DNA of 64,000 nucleotides from G963667075 sp963667075 (GCA_963667075.1 OY762938.1:558001-622000); one strand, 5' to 3'; positions 17,083 through 26,500 are shown, counted from the stretch's first letter. The notes: generated by a model from the sequence alone, not told the origin. Numbers and translations: made by a program.

Positions 17083-17466
17083 ATGGCACTTGTAATTGAT
17101 TTAAAACCTCATGAAAAAATTCTAATCGGCGAAGCTGTCATTACAAATGACAAGCAGCGAACACGTCTTCATATTGCAGGAAACGCCCCTATTATGCGAC
17201 AAAAAGATATTATGCAGGAAGAAGAGGCCGATACCCCTTGCAAAAAAATATTTTTTCTTGTTCAGTGCATGTATCTATCAAACACACCTGAACAATATCA
17301 TAGAACCTATTTTGATCTGATTAAAGAAATTCAGCATGCCGCCCCGACAACATCTTTCATGTTCATGATTATTAATGACAAAATCATAAACGGGGAATAC
17401 TACAAAGCCTTAAAAGAATCAAAAGAACTTATTAAACTTGAAGAGGAATTATTAAACCGTGCCTAA
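17083..17466 (+). CDS. flbT: flagellin translational regulator FlbT
   Basis: FlbT binds the 5' leader of flagellin mRNA and represses its translation until the hook is complete, as shown in Caulobacter. The 127-aa product matches the family through LVIDLKPHEKILIGEAVITND, then RLHIAGNAPIMRQKDIM and KKIFFLVQCMYLSNTPEQYH. The end is the usual helical FKALKES-like tail (YYKALKESKELIKLEEELL). AGGAG precedes the ATG. It overlaps flaF by eight bases. Confidence 0.94.
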   Translation: MALVIDLKPHEKILIGEAVITNDKQRTRLHIAGNAPIMRQKDIMQEEEADTPCKKIFFLVQCMYLSNTPEQYHRTYFDLIKEIQHAAPTTSFMFMIINDKIINGEYYKALKESKELIKLEEELLNRA

Positions 17467-17887
17467 TCTACCAACATCAAACAATCCCTATGCTTCAGCT
17501 GCAAGTGCCTACGGAGATAACGCTCAAAAGCACACACCAGACCAGCGTGAGCTGGAGGCTCGTGTCCTTTTAAAATCGGCAAAATTCCTGCAAGATCTGC
17601 AAAAAGAGTGGGAAACCGTTACACCAGAAGTCTTAGAAGAAACCCTGAAATATAACCGGCAAATCTGGATGATGTTCTACGATACCGCGCTTGAAAACCC
17701 GGAAGGAAATCGCCCGAATGATTTAAGAAGCAATATTGTTAATCTGGCCAATTTCATTTTCAAAAGAGAAGTTGACATCATGTCAGCCCCCAACAAAAAA
17801 AAGCTTGATATCCTGATCAACATAAACAGAGAAATTGCCGCCGGGCTCATGGGTTCTGGAACACCAACAATCTCTGATGAGACATAA
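17459..17887 (+). CDS. flaF: flagellar biosynthesis regulator FlaF
   Basis: FlaF acts with FlbT in flagellin production and export. The 142-aa product has the family start NPYASAASAYG, then DQRELEARVLLKSAKFLQDLQKEW and YNRQIWMMFYDTALENPEGNRPNDLRSNIVNLANFIF. The start is GTG at 17459 within the flbT stop region, giving an 8-base overlap and likely coupling. A REP-like palindrome follows and then the convergent vWA gene. Confidence 0.93.
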   Translation: MPNLPTSNNPYASAASAYGDNAQKHTPDQRELEARVLLKSAKFLQDLQKEWETVTPEVLEETLKYNRQIWMMFYDTALENPEGNRPNDLRSNIVNLANFIFKREVDIMSAPNKKKLDILININREIAAGLMGSGTPTISDET

Positions 17888-17903
17888 ACCTAAATACAGC
17901 CCC

Positions 17904-17926
17904 TTCCCCGGATCAAGTCCGGGGAA
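17904..17926. repeat. REP-like palindrome
   Basis: TTCCCCGGA and TCCGGGGAA form a perfect 9-bp stem with a 5-base loop. The core resembles the CCCCGG-ATCAAGT-CCGGGG repeats scattered in many alphaproteobacterial genomes. It lies between convergent flaF and the vWA gene and could also act as a terminator. Confidence 0.65.
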
Positions 17927-17941
17927 TTCCTGGCATTCCCG

Positions 17942-20900
17942 TTAAAACGTCACTTCACCAACATCTATAACTTCTTTTTTGTCAGTCAAACGAAGTGTGA
18001 TCGCTTTGTGTTTTTCATCAGCCCGCCCATAATTAGAGTAAATATCAAGCTGTAATGTGACCGGTCCCGTAACAGTGGGGGCACCAGCACCAAAGTAATT
18101 GGCCTGCACCTTGTACGTCCCTTTCATTGCTTTTTTAATTAAATACTCTTCCGGGCCATAGCCTTGCGTAAAGTCGCGGGATACCAGACCGCCAATTAAG
18201 GTGCGGTTATGGCCGTAATAGGCTTTTTCGCCACTTGGCTCCAACACCCACAGATCTATATCTGTCATATCCGCATCCCACGTCATGACGATCCTTATGT
18301 CCAGATCAAGCAGTTTAATCAGACGCGGGTCAATATTAAACGCTTTTACCCCCGCTTCTTTAGCCTCTGGAATCAAGCGATTCAGCTCCATAAGCGCAAT
18401 CAGTTCAATCTCGGCAAAGCGGTCCCAGTCTTTTAAAACGACCTGATACAGCAGATCTATCGCCTGCTCATATTTTTCCTGTTTGGAAAGCACAAGAGCG
18501 AGATCACGATAAGATTGCGGTTCCTCGGGCCGCAGTTCCAGCACATCATCAAACATCATGCGGGAGAGCTCAAATTCTCCGGCCTGTTCAAGACGGTGCG
18601 CCACGATCCTCATCAAGGCCGGGTTTTCAAGCTCGAATTCTGTGATATTGGACAAGACCTGCAACGCCATCTCGTCCTCATTTTCACGGAAGAAGAAAGC
18701 GGCACAATCAAGGAAGAAGGAAGGTTTATCACCATTTTCCTTTCGCTGTGCAAAATAAACGCTCATGCGCTCTTCTTTTTTGGCTGCCCCTAACGCTTTC
18801 AGATATGGCGTATCCGGGTTCCACGGCTTGATAGAAATCTCTCCACCCGCAGGCGTAGCCATTCCCTCATCCTTGCTTTTTGCCGCTCCGTCAGTCATCT
18901 CATCGCTTTCTGTTTCTGCCAAAGCCTCTTCTGTAATTTCCATCGGTTCCGACGATGAAGAATCTGGCGCTGCAGAAAGGATGCTCGCTCTATTGGGTTC
19001 TGCCTCTACATCAGCGGCAGCGCCCACGCCACCATACTCCATAGAATTCGAAATCCCATCCCCTATGCCTAGTATAGCTTTTTCCAACATAGAAGGTTTA
19101 TGATGATATGGCGTAAAGTCTGTTTCCCACCAGGCAATACGACTGTTCCACAGCTCTACCATACGCTCAATCTTGTTATCCTTTTGTTCCTTATCCTGTT
19201 TTTGCAACTGCCCTATTTTTTCATCATAGGCTTGCTGCATTTCCGGCAGTGAAGCAGGTGGTACGATACGATGCTCTACATATTGATCCAACGTTTCAAG
19301 AACAATCAAAGACGTGCCAGGTGTCACAAGCCCATAAGCCTGACCGACAGCAGTTAGAGCCTTTTCATTATCAGGATCATGAATCATCAGCTCATTAATT
19401 TTTTGCTGCGCCCAGTATGTCCGAAGTGTGTTGCCTGACACAGCCTGTTCAGCATCAATCACAAAACTTTTGCTCTGCTCCACTTTGCTGCCTGATCCAT
19501 AGAACAACGTCACCTCTGCTTTGTTACCCTCCAGCTTTCCGACGAAAGGAAAACGATTGTTTACCGCTTGCGTGACAGACGGAAACGTCTCTCCAATTTT
19601 ATCTCCCTTGCTTTTGTAATGCAGGAAAGAAAACGGAGACACACCAATAGCCGATACGATATCCTCATCCTTCATAGCCGCAGCATTGAAATAACGGCCC
19701 CCCGTTTCCGAGGCCAGATAATGCAGGTAAGCATGATTATTTTCAGGTGAGCTAGAGATAATATAAGCCGGCCCAAACAACTTACCTGCCTTCTCTTTAC
19801 CAAAGTTAGACAACCCATCTGTAAAAATCAGATAAAGGCTATAAACCTTTTCTTTTCTCCGGCTGGGATCAACCGCGCCAATAGCACCCATTTGGGTTCC
19901 GCCGTCATACTGTATGCTACGAATGGACGAGAGCAGATCATTCAGCGTCTCTTTCGTCACCTTGTAATTCCCTGCCATTTTCAGCGTATTGCGTAAAACA
20001 TGAAGATCGACATCAAGTTGAGGTTTTTCTTCCAATGTTCTTTTAAGATAAGCCCCCAGTATGTTCAGCTCTCTTTCATGGTCTGCTTTTTCTCTTGAGC
20101 CTGACGCATCCCATATGACAGAGATATATTTCGGTTCTATGCGATCAGGTAACACACTTTGTTTCTTCGGAAAATCGCTAATATAGAAATAGTATTGTCC
20201 ATCAACGCCCTTCTCCACCACAACAGGATTCGTCTCTACCGATGGGACGGAAATAATCATGGATTTGTTCAGCAATACGTCTGTCATTTTTGTTTCAGCA
20301 ACATAGCTGTCACGCCACTTTGAGAACTGAACATTTGCGAGTCCCCCTTCTGTCACTGTAGGCGCAACAGCAGCTTTCACAGCTTCTCCCCTTAAAGAAA
20401 CCTCTTTGACCGGTTCTTTGTAGTTGAGCGGCAATACATAGTGCGGCCCATGCGAATCATAAATCAGATCACTGATATAACGTATTCTGACCGTCCTTGT
20501 GCCATGGGCCGGAATCGGAAAAATGCGGGTTTTGTAGTTATTGCCCTTTGTATATTCCACAAGCCCCGGATCAATGCCTTTACGTACCTCTTTTTCAAAA
20601 GCAATGCGGGCCTCATGCTTTTTAACAACAGAGCCATCAACCATTTTACCTTTGATATCGAGCGCATAACCACTCACAAGAGCCCCTTCAGGGAGCGGAA
20701 AATAAAAATCCCCGGCCAGCACACGATCATTCGGATTATAAAAGGTCATCGTCATTTGCGTTTCTGCCAGATCACTCAGGATACGCACATCAACATCAAG
20801 CCCGGTCAGCACCATAGGCATCATATCAGGCGTGGCAGGCATAATAACCGGCGGCGGCATATCATCCGGCACAAGAATCAGGTTTGATTCTTGTGCGTAT

Positions 20901-20950
20901 GCAGGATTCAGAAAAGCAAGGAATAGTAGTAAAACCGAGATAACTCTCAT
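17942..20950 (-). CDS. exported VIT/von Willebrand A domain protein with TPR and DUF2135-like C terminus
   Basis: The 1002-aa product has a signal peptide (residues 1-19, ending AYAQ). A VIT domain follows (about 45-190; TGLDVDVRILSDLAETQMTMTFYNPND). A vWA domain (about 275-430) contains YISVIWDASGSREK; the DxSGS metal site is present. An Ala/Glu/Ser-rich linker follows, then TPR-like repeats (about 720-860; PEEPQSYRDLALVLSKQEKYEQAIDLLYQVV). The end resembles DUF2135 (RIVMTWDADMTDIDLWVLEPSGEKAYYGH). VIT-vWA proteins are usually cell-surface or periplasmic binding scaffolds. No biochemical role can be given. It is convergent with flaF and apparently monocistronic. Confidence 0.85.
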   Translation of the reverse strand: MRVISVLLLFLAFLNPAYAQESNLILVPDDMPPPVIMPATPDMMPMVLTGLDVDVRILSDLAETQMTMTFYNPNDRVLAGDFYFPLPEGALVSGYALDIKGKMVDGSVVKKHEARIAFEKEVRKGIDPGLVEYTKGNNYKTRIFPIPAHGTRTVRIRYISDLIYDSHGPHYVLPLNYKEPVKEVSLRGEAVKAAVAPTVTEGGLANVQFSKWRDSYVAETKMTDVLLNKSMIISVPSVETNPVVVEKGVDGQYYFYISDFPKKQSVLPDRIEPKYISVIWDASGSREKADHERELNILGAYLKRTLEEKPQLDVDLHVLRNTLKMAGNYKVTKETLNDLLSSIRSIQYDGGTQMGAIGAVDPSRRKEKVYSLYLIFTDGLSNFGKEKAGKLFGPAYIISSSPENNHAYLHYLASETGGRYFNAAAMKDEDIVSAIGVSPFSFLHYKSKGDKIGETFPSVTQAVNNRFPFVGKLEGNKAEVTLFYGSGSKVEQSKSFVIDAEQAVSGNTLRTYWAQQKINELMIHDPDNEKALTAVGQAYGLVTPGTSLIVLETLDQYVEHRIVPPASLPEMQQAYDEKIGQLQKQDKEQKDNKIERMVELWNSRIAWWETDFTPYHHKPSMLEKAILGIGDGISNSMEYGGVGAAADVEAEPNRASILSAAPDSSSSEPMEITEEALAETESDEMTDGAAKSKDEGMATPAGGEISIKPWNPDTPYLKALGAAKKEERMSVYFAQRKENGDKPSFFLDCAAFFFRENEDEMALQVLSNITEFELENPALMRIVAHRLEQAGEFELSRMMFDDVLELRPEEPQSYRDLALVLSKQEKYEQAIDLLYQVVLKDWDRFAEIELIALMELNRLIPEAKEAGVKAFNIDPRLIKLLDLDIRIVMTWDADMTDIDLWVLEPSGEKAYYGHNRTLIGGLVSRDFTQGYGPEEYLIKKAMKGTYKVQANYFGAGAPTVTGPVTLQLDIYSNYGRADEKHKAITLRLTDKKEVIDVGEVTF

Positions 20951-21029
20951 GATTTGACCTCCGAAAAAGTAATTAGCTTACATATTAGACGAAGCTACTT
21001 ACAAAATCCTTGGACTTTTTTTATTTTTT

Positions 21030-21335
21030 TTAAAGAGCATGCCCTGACAGATAAACTCTTCTACTCTGAACGAACTGCTCATATTTGACATCAGTCGCTG
21101 CGCAAATTCCAGCAAGCTTCTCTTCCACATGGTCCGGTGTTGGCCATTTTGTTTTATCTTCACCAAAACTCACCGTTATGCCAAAAAGAGAATGACGATA
21201 AGAACTTCTATCTTTTACAACCGCCCCTGGAAAAGCCTTCCGAACAGAACCAATTAATTGTTCTGGACCAGCCTGATCTTGAAATACGAATCTTAAGAAA
21301 TCAACTCTGGTGGTGTTAATCCCGGCACCTGCCAT
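21030..21335 (-). CDS. small hypothetical protein
   Basis: I do not recognise this 101-aa protein. It starts at the ATG at 21335 behind a near-perfect ribosome site (GGAGGAG), which supports real translation. The sequence is MAGAGINTTRVDFLRFVFQD, then a mixed helix/strand region with ITVSFGEDKTKWPTPDHVEEKLAGICAATDVKYEQFV. There is no signal peptide or membrane segment. It may be a small alpha/beta protein. It sits upstream of the vWA gene on the same strand with an 80-bp gap, so a two-gene transcript is possible. Confidence 0.6.
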   Translation of the reverse strand: MAGAGINTTRVDFLRFVFQDQAGPEQLIGSVRKAFPGAVVKDRSSYRHSLFGITVSFGEDKTKWPTPDHVEEKLAGICAATDVKYEQFVQSRRVYLSGHAL

Positions 21336-21442
21336 GTTCTCCTCCAAATTAACGTTATGAAAATCGAAATGTATAAAAAAAAGGGGGGATGAGTCAATGA
21401 AATATATATAGTTGTTTAGAAGAAGACTCAACGCGCGGTGTC

Positions 21443-21722
21443 ATACCGGACACTGATCCGGTATTCAGTCAAATAATGTGCACGACATATGCCGTGCTCT
21501 TTGTTCTGGAGTCACGCTGTTTATGTTCGGCCTAAAAGGCCTCTCTCGCGGGCATGACAGTGCTCGCATGACATGGTCAATTTTAAATTGTAACGACTAT
21601 AGAATTCTCTGCAAAGGTTAAAAAATACGCCCTTTTGCTTTTCCCGCCCCTGCTTTCGCAGGGGTAAACTCCAGCGTGAATCTTTTAAAAACAATGAGTT
21701 AACGATCCCCGTTTTCACGGGG
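21443..21722. repeat. cluster of REP-like palindromes in a 480-bp gene-free gap
   Basis: The gap 21336-21819 has no convincing gene. It contains three perfect short palindromes: ATACCGGA/TCCGGTAT (21443-21464), CCCCTGC/GCAGGGG (21647-21664) and CCCCGT/ACGGGG (21707-21722). Flanking GTCAT and GGCATGAC words are typical of alphaproteobacterial REP-like elements. Confidence 0.6.
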
Positions 21723-21819
21723 AAGGCATAAAGAAAGGGCACAGAAAAAACCGTACCCTGAATCATATAATCAGAGAAAATGTGAGCGCATACCCCACAT
21801 GTCTGTAAAAGCCCTATCC

Positions 21820-22296
21820 TTAGGCGAGTACAGATATTTGATCAGAGCCAACCTGCGCACTCTGAGCGCCAGCCTCGAACGCTGCTACTGCTTGCGCCGC
21901 TATCGGATTAGAAAGAGAATCAGACGATTTTACGCTTGATTCTACTGCCTGTCCCGTTTCAGCCTGATGTCCGGAACCGATGGTAAGCTTTTCAGTTGCT
22001 TCCTCGGCGATTTGAGATAATTTGGCCTCTTGAGCCAGTTTGGCACTTTGGCTTGCTTTCAGGGCACTTTCTGATGGGAACTGGTTTACCACATCCCCGG
22101 TGTCAGAGTCCCTGATTTGCAACACGGCTGTGTCAAAGTTCAAATCAACATGGACAAATGGACTGATATACGGCGCCTGCGGTAATTCCTGCAGACGTTC
22201 GGGGTTAGCGGCAAAAGAACGCGCGGCATCGACCTGCTCCGCACTCTGGCGAAGCACGGGCGTGCTTGATATGACTGAGTTTACTGCTTCAATCAT
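21820..22296 (-). CDS. FlaG-like flagellar protein
   Basis: The 158-aa product has a disordered N terminus and then the FlaG-type core at about residues 45-80. The core, FVHVDLNFDTAVLQIRDSDTGDVVNQFPSESAL, corresponds to the family pattern of a beta hairpin ending in TGEVIRQIPSE. Beyond it is an Ala/Ser/Gln-rich helical tail. FlaG proteins affect filament length in several bacteria. The ATG at 22296 follows AGGAAAAG; an upstream start would add MQIIAVRKRK. It is divergent from fliF. The family match is limited to the short core, so the symbol is left open. Confidence 0.65.
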   Translation of the reverse strand: MIEAVNSVISSTPVLRQSAEQVDAARSFAANPERLQELPQAPYISPFVHVDLNFDTAVLQIRDSDTGDVVNQFPSESALKASQSAKLAQEAKLSQIAEEATEKLTIGSGHQAETGQAVESSVKSSDSLSNPIAAQAVAAFEAGAQSAQVGSDQISVLA

Positions 22297-22636
22297 CTTT
22301 CTTTTCCTAACCGCTATGATCTGCATAATGCAGATACATTACCCTATTATCAGGATACACCCTTAAAGTGAAAAAGTCAAGCATTTCAACGAATAACATC
22401 GTATGTACAGTGCAAAACTACAGGGGCAAAAAAGAGCACAGGTCTCCTGTAAAAACCAAAAAACACGCTATATTGTACGAATAAAGCACGAATAATTTGC
22501 GTGATCCGTTTCTATGCTTTATTTTGTCCTGTGTGTGGATAACATTTATGATCATGCTCTAATAAATATTTGCTACCCCTATCCCCTGTGGGGTTCTAGT
22601 GACGAGAGAAAGGTATAAACATAAAGGTATCAAGAC
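22297..22636. promoter_or_regulatory. divergent regulatory region of the FlaG-like gene and fliF
   Basis: This 340-bp gap holds no gene that I can support. It must contain the fliF promoter. One GG-N10-GC match (GG at 22424-22425, GC at 22436-22437) has poor flanking bases for sigma-54. A small hairpin ACAGG-TCT-CCTGT lies at 22438-22450. I found no TTAA-N7-TTAA CtrA box. Confidence 0.35.
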
Positions 22637-24280
22637 GTGACAAACTTTCTAGATACATTAAGGCAACTTGGACCGGCGCGCATAGGCATTATGGGAGCCG
22701 TTGTTCTTGGCTTGCTTATTTTCTTCGTCTTCGTTTCAATGCGGGTTTCTACGCCCAGTCTCACGCTGTTATACGCTGACCTTTCCACGATTGATTCGAG
22801 TGCCGTCGCAGCAAAGCTTGAAGAATCGAACATCAGTTATAGCGTATCTGAAGACGGTTCCCGCGTTATGGTCTCGGAAACAGACGTCGGACGCGCCCGG
22901 ATGTTACTGGCTCAGGAAGGCTTGCCCAATGGCGGCTCTATGGGCTTTGAATTATTCGACAAGCAATCGGGCTTTGGCACAACCAATTTTGTCCAAAACG
23001 TCAATCAGGTCAGAGCGCTGCAAGGAGAACTGTCCCGAACGATCAGCTCACTGGACCCTGTTAAATCCGCCCGCGTCCATCTCGTCCTGCCGCAGAGAGA
23101 GCTTTTCAGCAGAGACAGCCGCCCGGCTACTGCAAGCGTTTCTGTAGGTTTGCGCCCCGGTGCCCGACTGGAATCAGAGCAGGTTCTTGCCATACAAGCC
23201 CTCGTTGCCTCAGCCGTTCCCGGATTAAAGCCGGACCTTGTCTCCATCATAGACAATAACGGCAATTTGCTGGCCCGCGGCGAAGGAGAAAGCGAATCAC
23301 TCATGACAGCCAAAGGTGAGGAAATGCGCAAAAGCTATGAAATGCGCCTCACAAACGATATTGAAGACATGATTACGCGCATCGTTGGCATCGGTAAGGT
23401 TAGAGCCAAAGTAACAGCCGAGCTTAACTTTGATAAAATCAGCACCAATGAAGAGCTATACGACCCTGAAGGACAGGTTGCCCGCTCTACACAAGTCGTC
23501 GAAGAAAGCAATCTGGAACGTGAAGCCCCGCCTGACGGCGTATCGGTTGAAAACAATCTGCCAGGCATTGGCGGCGATCTTCTTGTGGACCCGAAACCGG
23601 CGCTTGAAAGCTCCCGCATTGAGGAAACAACAAACTTTGAGGTGAGTAAAACCATCCGCACAACCGTCAGCGAAGTAGGTGATGTACAAAAACTTTCAAT
23701 TGCCGTTCTTGTTGATGGTCGCTACACAACCGCAGAAGATGGCACAAAGACATATGAGCCCCGTCCACAAAAAGAACTGGACCAAATTTACGCTCTTGTA
23801 AAATCCGCCGTAGGATTCGATGAGACACGGGGCGACACACTGGAAGTCGTGAACATGCCGTTTGTTGATTTGTATGACGCCGACACAACATCAGAAGACA
23901 CCCTGCTCGGCTTTAACAGAGGAGATCTCCTTGATTCTGCAGAAATTATTGTCGTAGCGATCATGATCGTGCTGGTTGTTCTTCTTGTTCTTCAACCGAT
24001 GGTCGGACGTCTTCTGAGCACAAGTGTACCGGCTATAGACAACGACACAGAACCGGACCTGCTTACCGCGACCGAACAGGCCCCCGCACTGACAGGTCCT
24101 TCATCACAGACAGCAACAAAGAAAGCCGCCCCGCCCCAACAAGAAGAAAGCATGATTGATATGCAAAAAGTTGAAGGACAGGTTAAAGCGTCTTCTATCA
24201 AGAAAGTTGAAGACATTGTAGAATCCTATCCGAACGAAGCCGTTTCCGTTATCAGAAGCTGGATGAGTCAGGAAGGTTAG
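22637..24280 (+). CDS. fliF: flagellar MS-ring protein FliF
   Basis: FliF forms the MS ring in the inner membrane, the base on which the flagellum is built. The 547-aa product has a membrane helix at about residues 17-38 and the RBM1/2 region with LYADLSTIDSSAVAAKLEESNISY, MLLAQEGLPNGGSMGFELFD and SRTISSLDPVKSARVHLVLPQRELF. A second helix lies at about 435-455 (AEIIVVAIMIVLVVLLVLQPMVG). The C-terminal tail for FliG binding ends YPNEAVSVIRSWMSQEG. The start is GTG with AAAGG upstream. It heads fliF-fliG-fliH-fliN-motA-flbD. Confidence 0.97.
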   Translation: MTNFLDTLRQLGPARIGIMGAVVLGLLIFFVFVSMRVSTPSLTLLYADLSTIDSSAVAAKLEESNISYSVSEDGSRVMVSETDVGRARMLLAQEGLPNGGSMGFELFDKQSGFGTTNFVQNVNQVRALQGELSRTISSLDPVKSARVHLVLPQRELFSRDSRPATASVSVGLRPGARLESEQVLAIQALVASAVPGLKPDLVSIIDNNGNLLARGEGESESLMTAKGEEMRKSYEMRLTNDIEDMITRIVGIGKVRAKVTAELNFDKISTNEELYDPEGQVARSTQVVEESNLEREAPPDGVSVENNLPGIGGDLLVDPKPALESSRIEETTNFEVSKTIRTTVSEVGDVQKLSIAVLVDGRYTTAEDGTKTYEPRPQKELDQIYALVKSAVGFDETRGDTLEVVNMPFVDLYDADTTSEDTLLGFNRGDLLDSAEIIVVAIMIVLVVLLVLQPMVGRLLSTSVPAIDNDTEPDLLTATEQAPALTGPSSQTATKKAAPPQQEESMIDMQKVEGQVKASSIKKVEDIVESYPNEAVSVIRSWMSQEG

Positions 24281-24299
24281 ATAGGACGAAAGAAGAACC

Positions 24300-25319
24300 A
24301 TGCGTACACGTGAAGATTTTAGAACCCTTAGCGGACCGGAAAAAGCATCCATTTTCATGCTTGCTCTTGGCGAGGAATACACCGCCAAGTTATTCTCCCA
24401 CATGGACGATGAGGAGATTATGGAGATTTCACAGACCATGGCCACACTCGGTAAAGTGAGCTCTAATATCGTTGAACGCCTCTTCGTGGACTTTGCCGAA
24501 CAAATGAGTTCTACAAACGCGCTCGTCGGTACGCTGGACAGTACCGAACGACTTCTGAACAATGCTGGCGTGTCAAAAGAGCGTATCGACACCATCATGG
24601 AAGAAATCCGCGGACCGGCTGGTCGGACCATGTGGGAAAAACTGGGCAATGTGAATGAAGAGATTCTGGCAAATTTTCTGCAAAAGGAATATCCCCAAAC
24701 CGTCGCCGTGGTCATGTCAAAAATCGCAACAGACCATGCCGCCCGTGTCCTTGCCCTCTTCCCGGATGGCTTTGCAATGGAAGTTGTCAATCGTATGCTG
24801 CGTATGGAAGCCGTTCAAAAAGAAGTGCTTGAAGATGTTGAACGAACACTTCGGACGGAGTTCATGTCGAATTTGGCAAAAACACAAAGACGTGATAGTC
24901 ACGAAATGATGGCGGATATTTTTAACTCCCTTGATCGCACAGTTGAACAGCGTTTCATGGAATCTCTGGAGGATATCAGTCCCGAATCAGCAGAAAAAAT
25001 ACGAAGCCTCATGTTCACCTTCGAAGATCTATCCAAACTCGATCCTACCGCTATCCAGACTCTGGTTCGTGCTGTCGACAAAGACAAACTGCCACTGGCA
25101 CTGAAAGGTGCTGCAGAAACCTTACGGGATCTGTTCTTCTCCAATATGTCCGAACGGGCGGCAAAAATCATGAAAGAAGATATGGCCTCTATGGGACCGA
25201 TCCGCCTGAAAGAAGTGGAAGAGGCTCAGCAATATATTGTTAATATCGCAAAAGATCTTGAAGCCCGCGGGGAAATCACCATCCTCAGCGGCGGAGAAGA
25301 TGACGAACTGATTTATTAG
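24300..25319 (+). CDS. fliG: flagellar motor switch protein FliG
   Basis: FliG couples the stator to the rotor and binds FliF and FliM. The 339-aa product shows the N-terminal FliF-binding domain (ALGEEYTAKLFSHMDDEEIMEISQTMATLG). The middle domain carries the EYPQT form of the EHPQT motif (FLQKEYPQTVAVVMSKI). The C-terminal torque domain contains FTFEDLSKLDPTAIQTLVRAVDKDKLPLALKGA, with the conserved charged residues. It starts 20 bp after fliF. Confidence 0.97.
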   Translation: MRTREDFRTLSGPEKASIFMLALGEEYTAKLFSHMDDEEIMEISQTMATLGKVSSNIVERLFVDFAEQMSSTNALVGTLDSTERLLNNAGVSKERIDTIMEEIRGPAGRTMWEKLGNVNEEILANFLQKEYPQTVAVVMSKIATDHAARVLALFPDGFAMEVVNRMLRMEAVQKEVLEDVERTLRTEFMSNLAKTQRRDSHEMMADIFNSLDRTVEQRFMESLEDISPESAEKIRSLMFTFEDLSKLDPTAIQTLVRAVDKDKLPLALKGAAETLRDLFFSNMSERAAKIMKEDMASMGPIRLKEVEEAQQYIVNIAKDLEARGEITILSGGEDDELIY

Positions 25320-25374
25320 AAATACAACGCGGAACAGCGGTAAAAATATTTAAATTAAGGGAGCGTGTCTTTTC

Positions 25375-26061
25375 ATGGCACAAGAGAAAAAAAACAAAAA
25401 ATATTTTTTCAATCTTAATGATTTCAACGAACCTGACCCTGACGATCTGGAAGATGAAGAGCCACCGCCACCAACTTTTAGCGAGGAAGAACTGGCAACA
25501 GCAAAAAAAGAAGCCTATGAACAAGGCAAAACAGATGGACTGGCCGAAAGTAAAGCAAGCAGAGACCAGTATATTGCCAGCCTTCTCAGCCAGATATCTA
25601 ACAATTTTTCTCAGCTCTTTAATGCAGAACAACAAAGAGAACAAATATTCGAAAACGAGGCTATTATTCTGGCTATGTCTGCTTTTAAAAAAGTTTTCCC
25701 AATTCTCAATGAACACAAAGGCCTCGATGAAGTAAAAGCTGTCCTTCTATCCACACTAAAACAGTTTGAAAATCAGTCAGCCATACTCATTGAAGTTCAC
25801 CCCGAAGATGTGGCTGACATTGATGTCCACCTAAAAACAATGTCCCCCTCCTTTGAAAATATTTCAGTCATGCCATCCGAACAGCTAACAAAAGGAAGCT
25901 GCAACATGAAGTGGAAAGATGGCGGCGCGCTCAGAAATTCAGAGCAGGTTTCTCAAAAAATACTATCTTATCTTGAAGAGACCCTTGCCGTGAACGCAGG
26001 AAACGTTCAAAATGGGCCGGAAGAATTCGTAAATAACGACAAGGATGGAGACGCATCATGA
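25375..26061 (+). CDS. fliH: flagellar export ATPase regulator FliH
   Basis: FliH holds the export ATPase FliI and links it to the C ring. The 228-aa product has an acidic, Pro-rich N terminus and a helical middle with a small-residue pattern (EELATAKKEAYEQGKTDGLAESKA). The C-terminal domain has VKAVLLSTLKQFENQSAILIEVHPEDVADI and KGSCNMKWKDGGALRN. Position between fliG and fliN supports the call. It overlaps fliN by four bases (ATGA). fliI and fliJ lie far away at 41.5-43.3 kb. Confidence 0.88.
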   Translation: MAQEKKNKKYFFNLNDFNEPDPDDLEDEEPPPPTFSEEELATAKKEAYEQGKTDGLAESKASRDQYIASLLSQISNNFSQLFNAEQQREQIFENEAIILAMSAFKKVFPILNEHKGLDEVKAVLLSTLKQFENQSAILIEVHPEDVADIDVHLKTMSPSFENISVMPSEQLTKGSCNMKWKDGGALRNSEQVSQKILSYLEETLAVNAGNVQNGPEEFVNNDKDGDAS

Positions 26062-26462
26062 GTGGTGATGACAATAATTCACAAGCAGACATTGATAATC
26101 TCATGGATGCCGCAGAGGGTGCCGAAACGTCTAGCGGTGGTCTCAACTTTGACGAAATGCAGGATCCCCTGGCCGATCAGCGAAACGAACAGAATTTTGA
26201 TATAGGCGAGCCTATGGCCTCTGATGTCACGGCCATTTATGATATCCCCGTTCAAATTTCTGCCGTGCTTGGCCGTTCAAATATGCAGGTTTCACAACTC
26301 CTGAAACTTGGTCGTGGTGCTGTTGTAGAGCTGGACCGAAAAGTTGGTGAAGCCATTGATATCTACGTTAACAACCGTCTCGTTGCACGCGGAGAAGTTG
26401 TTGTTGTTGAAGATAAACTCGGTATAACGATGACTGAGATTGTTAAATCGGACAGAAACTAG
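26058..26462 (+). CDS. fliN: flagellar motor switch protein FliN
   Basis: FliN is a C-ring component. The 134-aa product has an acidic, low-complexity N terminus and the SpoA-type domain at about residues 60-130: IYDIPVQISAVLGRSNMQVSQLLKLGRGAVVELDRKVGEAIDIYVNNRLVARGEVVVVEDKLGITMTEIV in overlapping blocks. This is the standard FliN core. It overlaps fliH and is followed after 38 bp by the MotA-like gene. Confidence 0.96.
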   Translation: MSGDDNNSQADIDNLMDAAEGAETSSGGLNFDEMQDPLADQRNEQNFDIGEPMASDVTAIYDIPVQISAVLGRSNMQVSQLLKLGRGAVVELDRKVGEAIDIYVNNRLVARGEVVVVEDKLGITMTEIVKSDRN

Positions 26463-26500
26463 AAACCAGAAACGTCAATCAGAGATATTAATTTCGCGCC

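Noticed and set aside
22423..22438. Sigma-54 promoter before fliF
   Set aside because: GG-N10-GC is present but the flanking bases do not fit TGGCAC or TTGCA, and the distance to fliF is about 200 bp.
24104..24790. 228-aa open frame antisense to fliF/fliG
   Set aside because: It lies wholly opposite two certain genes, has biased Ser/Arg composition typical of antisense shadows, and shows no domain or ribosome site.
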